A program made the translations under genes and the position numbers. A DNA stretch of 26,402 nucleotides from NCBI GenBank assembly GCA_944332105.1, contig CALVJI010000007.1, forward strand, positions 1 through 26,402. The letters are read 5' to 3'. Below, one piece after another: positions 23,515 to 26,402 of this stretch. Below the pieces are notes generated by a model. That model did not search any database. It was not told where the DNA came from and was given only the letters and a program-made list of their open reading frames with translations. This stretch comes from an uncultured Bacilli bacterium. Its GTDB lineage: Bacteria > Bacillota_I > Bacilli_A > RF39 > UBA660. Position 1 is the first letter of the stretch; each line of letters starts with the position of its first letter.

Positions 23515-24528
23515 TTAATTGATTGTTAAATTCTGACTTGTTGATTGTAGTTGAATATATGTATTGCCGTCGTTTAGCAAAATTTCTGTTCCATCTACAT
23601 ATGTATATTTTGTTTTAGCTGAACGACTTTCTTTTGACCATTTAATAGGTACAGCATACCCATTTGTAATATAGTAGCCATCGCCACTGCCAACTGTTTC
23701 AATATCCCAATAATAGTTATCACTGGCCATTTTTGTATTCACTTTTTGAACAATAATATTTTTTGTTGTAAATTGTTCTTTTGTATAATAATCGATGTTA
23801 GCACTGCCATTTACAAAACGTTTGTAAACTTTGTTTTCGCTATCATATTCATAAGTTGTATTTAAACGACCACTATAAGGAATGAGAACGTTATTTGCTA
23901 CTAGACTACCCTCTTTCGTGGTAAGATCCACACCAGCAACCTCGTAGTTTAGAACTAAGCCTTGATCACTAGTAGTACGCATTCCTTTCATATTCATATA
24001 CTCTTTTATTCTACCAATGCTTGTGTAAGCCGTGTGCTCTGTCGCTAAGGCTTCCGGGTTTTCGCGCCAAAAAGGTCCACCATAAATGCCATTAATGTAA
24101 TCATAGCCTAAATTTTTTTCATCATCTTCAGCATAATGACTCCAACCAAAATGAACAAAAACAGCATCGTGTTCCATCGCATAATCTAAAAAATTATGAC
24201 GAGCACTGCGAATGGTACCAATTTTTAAGTCATCAATGTCTTTATAAAGAGCCATTAATCTCGATTGATAGCCTTCAACCGGAAACTCATAAACCATATA
24301 TGCTTGTTGTAAACCAGTTTGAACTTTAACCGCGACACTCGAGTTATTGATAACAACGGCTAATGGTCTTGTTGTGGAATCTATATCAATAATTTCTATT
24401 TCTTTGGGTTGTGGTGTGACTTCAGTAGACGGTGTTTCTTCTTCAATTATAGGTGCAGATTCTTTTTTACTGCAACCACAACCAAAACTGCACAACATAA
24501 CAAAAACGAGAAGAACAACTTTTTTCAC
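23515..24528 (-). CDS. DUF3048 (YerB-like) lipoprotein
   Basis: A 337-residue predicted lipoprotein. A short lipoprotein signal ends in CSFGCGC (Cys17 or Cys19 as the lipidated residue), followed by a Glu/Pro/Thr-rich linker. The mature part has the two halves of DUF3048: RPLAVVINNSSVAVKVQTGL, YEFPVEGYQSRLMALY, IGTIRSARHNFLDYAMEHDA and VFVHFGWSH in the first; the C-terminal half carries DIETVGSGDGYYITNG and KWSKESRSAKTKYTYVDGTEI. Its role in the family is unknown; it should sit on the outer face of the membrane. The ATG overlaps the stop of the initiating transferase gene (ATGA), so it is made together with it. That coupling suggests a part in polysaccharide handling, which is inference. Confidence 0.88.
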   Translation of the reverse strand: MKKVVLLVFVMLCSFGCGCSKKESAPIIEEETPSTEVTPQPKEIEIIDIDSTTRPLAVVINNSSVAVKVQTGLQQAYMVYEFPVEGYQSRLMALYKDIDDLKIGTIRSARHNFLDYAMEHDAVFVHFGWSHYAEDDEKNLGYDYINGIYGGPFWRENPEALATEHTAYTSIGRIKEYMNMKGMRTTSDQGLVLNYEVAGVDLTTKEGSLVANNVLIPYSGRLNTTYEYDSENKVYKRFVNGSANIDYYTKEQFTTKNIIVQKVNTKMASDNYYWDIETVGSGDGYYITNGYAVPIKWSKESRSAKTKYTYVDGTEILLNDGNTYIQLQSTSQNLTIN

Positions 24529-25199
24529 ATTGCACCTTCCCCTTTAAATACCGCAAGAAATGTATTTAACAAAATTTTAATATCCATGCGAATCGAAATC
24601 GAATTGGAATATTTTGATTCTAATTCTAGTCTTCTTTTGAAAGAAAGATCACTACGACCACTCACTTGCCATAAACCAGTAATCCCAGGTTTCGTTTTTA
24701 CAATATCCGCATAATATTTGCCCATATCCTTTTTTTCACGTGGCAAATATGGACGATTGCCAATTAAACTCATTTCTCCTAAAAAAACATTAATAAACTG
24801 CGGAAACTCATCTAAAGAAAATTTGCGCAAAAATTTACCAACTTTTGTAATGCGTGGATCATTTTTTAACTTTTTATTTTCTTTGTACTCACGACGCATA
24901 TCTGGATTTTCTTTGAGCAATTTTTCTAAGATCTCATCAGCGTCGACAACCATTGTTCTAAATTTATGTAAACGAAAAATTTTCCCATTCTTGCCAATGC
25001 GCTCTTGAGAATATAAAACACTCTTAAAATCTCCTGTACAAAGATAGGCGATTTTAATAAGGGCTAAAAGAGGAACTAAAAACATAATTCCTACTAAACT
25101 ACAAATAATATCAAATACTCTTTTAAAGGCTAAATACATAACCCTTTTGCACTGCCATGCCAGACTTGTCTCTTCCATTGCGATTTCATTTTCTTTCAT
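24525..25199 (-). CDS. Initiating undecaprenyl-phosphate sugar-phosphate transferase
   Basis: A 224-residue member of the bacterial sugar transferase family (short PglC/EpsL-like form), which puts the first sugar-1-phosphate on undecaprenyl phosphate and so starts the repeat unit. One hydrophobic segment (RVFDIICSLVGIMFLVPLLA) is followed by RIGKNGKIFRLHKFRTM, the acidic SLDEFPQFINVFLGEMSLIG and GNRP, then PGITGLWQVSGRS near the end. All expected motifs are present; the longer WcaJ-type N-terminal membrane domain is absent, as in small members. A TTG seven codons earlier lacks a ribosome site; AGGTGG precedes the ATG at 25197-25199. First gene of the operon, directly behind a promoter at 25242-25270. 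Confidence 0.93.
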   Translation of the reverse strand: MKENEIAMEETSLAWQCKRVMYLAFKRVFDIICSLVGIMFLVPLLALIKIAYLCTGDFKSVLYSQERIGKNGKIFRLHKFRTMVVDADEILEKLLKENPDMRREYKENKKLKNDPRITKVGKFLRKFSLDEFPQFINVFLGEMSLIGNRPYLPREKKDMGKYYADIVKTKPGITGLWQVSGRSDLSFKRRLELESKYSNSISIRMDIKILLNTFLAVFKGEGAM

Positions 25200-25241
25200 A
25201 TTATCTACCCACCTATACAATTCTTTGAATTCACTACTGAT

Positions 25242-25270
25242 AGTATATCTGAAAATATTAAAAAATGCAA
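25242..25270 (-). promoter_or_regulatory. Proximal promoter of the polysaccharide operon
   Basis: TTGCAT (25265-25270), 17 bases, TATACT (25242-25247), giving a leader of about 35 bases before the initiating transferase gene. Confidence 0.7.
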
Positions 25271-25287
25271 CTCACTATCTTTTTTCC

Positions 25288-25340
25288 TTGACACTTTGTC
25301 TGTACTCCATTATATCACAATACCCCCCCTCCCACGTCAA
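25288..25340. promoter_or_regulatory. Distal promoter with G7 spacer tract, overlapped by a possible opposing promoter
   Basis: On the minus strand TTGACG (25335-25340) and TATAAT (25309-25314, preceded by TGA as an extended -10) are 20 bases apart; the spacer contains seven consecutive G (25323-25329). Loss of two or three G would restore 17-18 base spacing. On the plus strand TTGACA (25288-25293) with TATATC 17 bases on (25311-25316) may form an opposing promoter, but no gene follows it. Confidence 0.5.
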
Positions 25341-25361
25341 TATAAACTGAGGAGTGTTAGC

Positions 25362-25456
25362 ATAATAAAATAAATAAAAAATAAAAATCTACAATATAGA
25401 TAAGCACAATAAAATAAATTAAGAAAAGTAAAAATCTGCAAAATAAATTAGATAAT
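25362..25456. repeat. Two degenerate tandem copies, about 44-47 bp each, in an AT-rich gap
   Basis: AATAAAATAAAT recurs at 25364 and 25408, and TAAAAATCT at 25382 and 25429. The copies lie in the gap 25221-25548, which has no gene on either strand; besides the promoters nothing else stands out. Low complexity makes coincidence possible. Confidence 0.4.
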
Positions 25457-25555
25457 TAAAAAAATATATATTAAAATAAAGTGCAATTTTCTATTTTAAA
25501 TTATGCAACTATTTTTATATAAAGGCCTTATTACTATATGCAATGGGCCTAATAT

Positions 25556-26175
25556 CTAATCTTTCTCCTCTTCAATATCATAATATTTAATATCCGAAGA
25601 TGTAATTGCTTGGAGCTTTCTTGTTTGTATATAATATAGTATTGTACTTTTCCATTTTTATAAATATGTCCAGAATCAATTATTGTAATAATTACATTAT
25701 CATTTTCAAAACTATCTAACAAATCTGATTGGATTTGATTTTGTTTTGCTTCACTAAGTAGGGATTCATTTTTTAAAAATTGTAATGAATCGAAATCTTC
25801 AACTATACATTCATTAATATCCACTATCCTATTATTTTCTATGATAGCAGTGTATGAATTAGATGTTTTTATCTGATTGGGAGTGTATGTATACTTAATA
25901 TAGCTATTTTCCATTGATATAGTATAATCATTTTTATTAAAATCGCTATTTAAATTAGTTTTAATATAATTTTCTATTAACTCTTCTGCATTATCATCAG
26001 ATATAAAAATATTAACGTTATAGTTTTTTAATTCACAATTAGAAAATGAATTATCACGTCCGCTATTGAAATTATCACTTAAACTCAATTGCTTTTGAAC
26101 TTCTTTAATTAATATACATGTAGAAAAGACAAATATAACGCAAACAATAATTACAACATATTTTGAAACTTTCAT
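25556..26175 (-). CDS. Exported or membrane-anchored protein of unknown function, C-terminus probably frameshifted
   Basis: A protein of about 205 residues that I do not recognise. It has a hydrophobic N-terminal segment (about 6-23, ending FSTC, weakly lipobox-like) and an acidic, Asn-rich beta-type exterior part. Near residue 188, after YKQESSK, the open frame turns to an unrelated basic tail (LHLRILNIMILKRRK) that stops at 25549. Adding one base around 25609-25612 gives ESSKAITSSDIKYYDIEEEKD and a stop at 25556-25558, much more like the rest. The coordinates given use that end. A weak GGCC hairpin (about 25524-25549) may terminate it. No strong ribosome site precedes the ATG. It is not clearly linked to the polysaccharide operon. 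Confidence 0.55.
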
Positions 26176-26327
26176 ACAACATCTTGTATAATAATCAATT
26201 CTTATTTAAAGTAACTGAATGTATAATATCCTTTCTTTTAAGTTTTTGAATTTTTGATATATTTATTTGTAAAATCATGGATTCTTAGATGAGTGATATA
26301 TGAAGACTTTATATCTTTTATTATTCA

Positions 26328-26402
26328 TTATTTCTCAGATTTTTTTAAATATTCGGCTAATTCATGATAAGCATCGGTATTCCATAGCAAGCATCTTTCT
26401 TC
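26328..26402 (-). CDS. Partial C-terminus of a minus-strand gene
   Basis: The last 24 codons and TAA stop of a frame entering from the right edge, ending AYHELAEYLKKSEK. Amino acid make-up is protein-like (amphipathic helix), but too little is present to name a family. The following 150 bases up to the exported protein gene hold no clear terminator or promoter. Confidence 0.4.
   Translation of the reverse strand, partial: EERCLLWNTDAYHELAEYLKKSEK

Noticed and set aside
25288..25316. Plus-strand promoter leading into the AT-rich gap as an unannotated gene or RNA
   Set aside because: The boxes are acceptable, but nothing downstream on the plus strand looks like a gene or a terminated small RNA. 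It is kept only as a note on the promoter region.
1..26402. Mycoplasma-type genetic code (TGA as Trp)
   Set aside because: Several genes end at TGA in sensible places, including ATGA overlaps in the polysaccharide operon, and MurF shows a walled cell.
1..26402. CRISPR array, tRNA/rRNA gene or intact insertion sequence
   Set aside because: No regularly spaced identical repeats, no cloverleaf-like segment and no full transposase were seen. Only the partial Rpn-like gene and the inverted repeat at 11118-11331 hint at mobile DNA.

Overview
The window is AT-rich DNA from a low-GC Firmicutes-type (Bacilli/Clostridia-side) bacterium. Evidence: strong AGGAGG-type ribosome sites, a T-box leader in front of a glutamyl-tRNA synthetase gene, a MurF peptidoglycan ligase (so the cell makes a wall), and TGA used as a stop codon, which argues against the Mycoplasma code. 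A surface protein with a SipW/TasA-like N-terminus resembles families I associate with uncultured gut Bacilli of the RF39/Erysipelotrichia type; that placement is inference. Almost every gene is on the minus strand.

Left part (1-10.7 kb): the 5' end of a putative Rpn/PD-(D/E)XK nuclease gene; a large membrane-anchored surface protein with its own terminator and a repeat-bearing promoter; a three-gene operon for lactaldehyde reductase (FucO), a FIST-domain protein and an aldehyde dehydrogenase, which fits lactaldehyde disposal after fucose/rhamnose breakdown; murF with a small overlapping unknown gene; a convergent plus-strand gene for a possible papain-fold protein; and gltX behind a T-box leader.

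Middle (10.7-14.05 kb) is an accessory island between housekeeping and polysaccharide genes. It holds an apparently unannotated type I toxin-antitoxin-like locus: a 30-residue hydrophobic peptide with its ribosome site in a hairpin, a convergent antisense promoter, a shared bidirectional terminator, and a 9-base motif linking the 5' leader to the 3' end. Next come a 213-bp stretch bounded by 19-bp inverted repeats, a HigBA-like type II module (very short toxin, HTH-plus-M78 protease antitoxin) with an operator inside its promoter, and a DUF4143-type ATPase.

Right part (14.05-25.3 kb) is a nine-gene surface-polysaccharide operon read leftward from about 25.24 kb: initiating sugar-phosphate transferase, DUF3048 lipoprotein, GT2, GT4, a Wzy-polymerase/GT4 fusion, polysaccharide pyruvyl transferase, QueC-like PP-loop protein, CapA-like metallophosphatase and Wzx flippase. 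Together they describe a Wzx/Wzy-dependent polysaccharide, probably pyruvylated. The fusion can be explained by one missing base in an A run. A distal promoter upstream of the operon carries a G7 tract in its spacer and could be phase-variable.

The right end holds a short intergenic region with degenerate tandem repeats, an exported unknown protein whose C-terminus looks frameshifted, and the last codons of another minus-strand gene. No tRNA, rRNA, CRISPR array or intact insertion sequence was seen.
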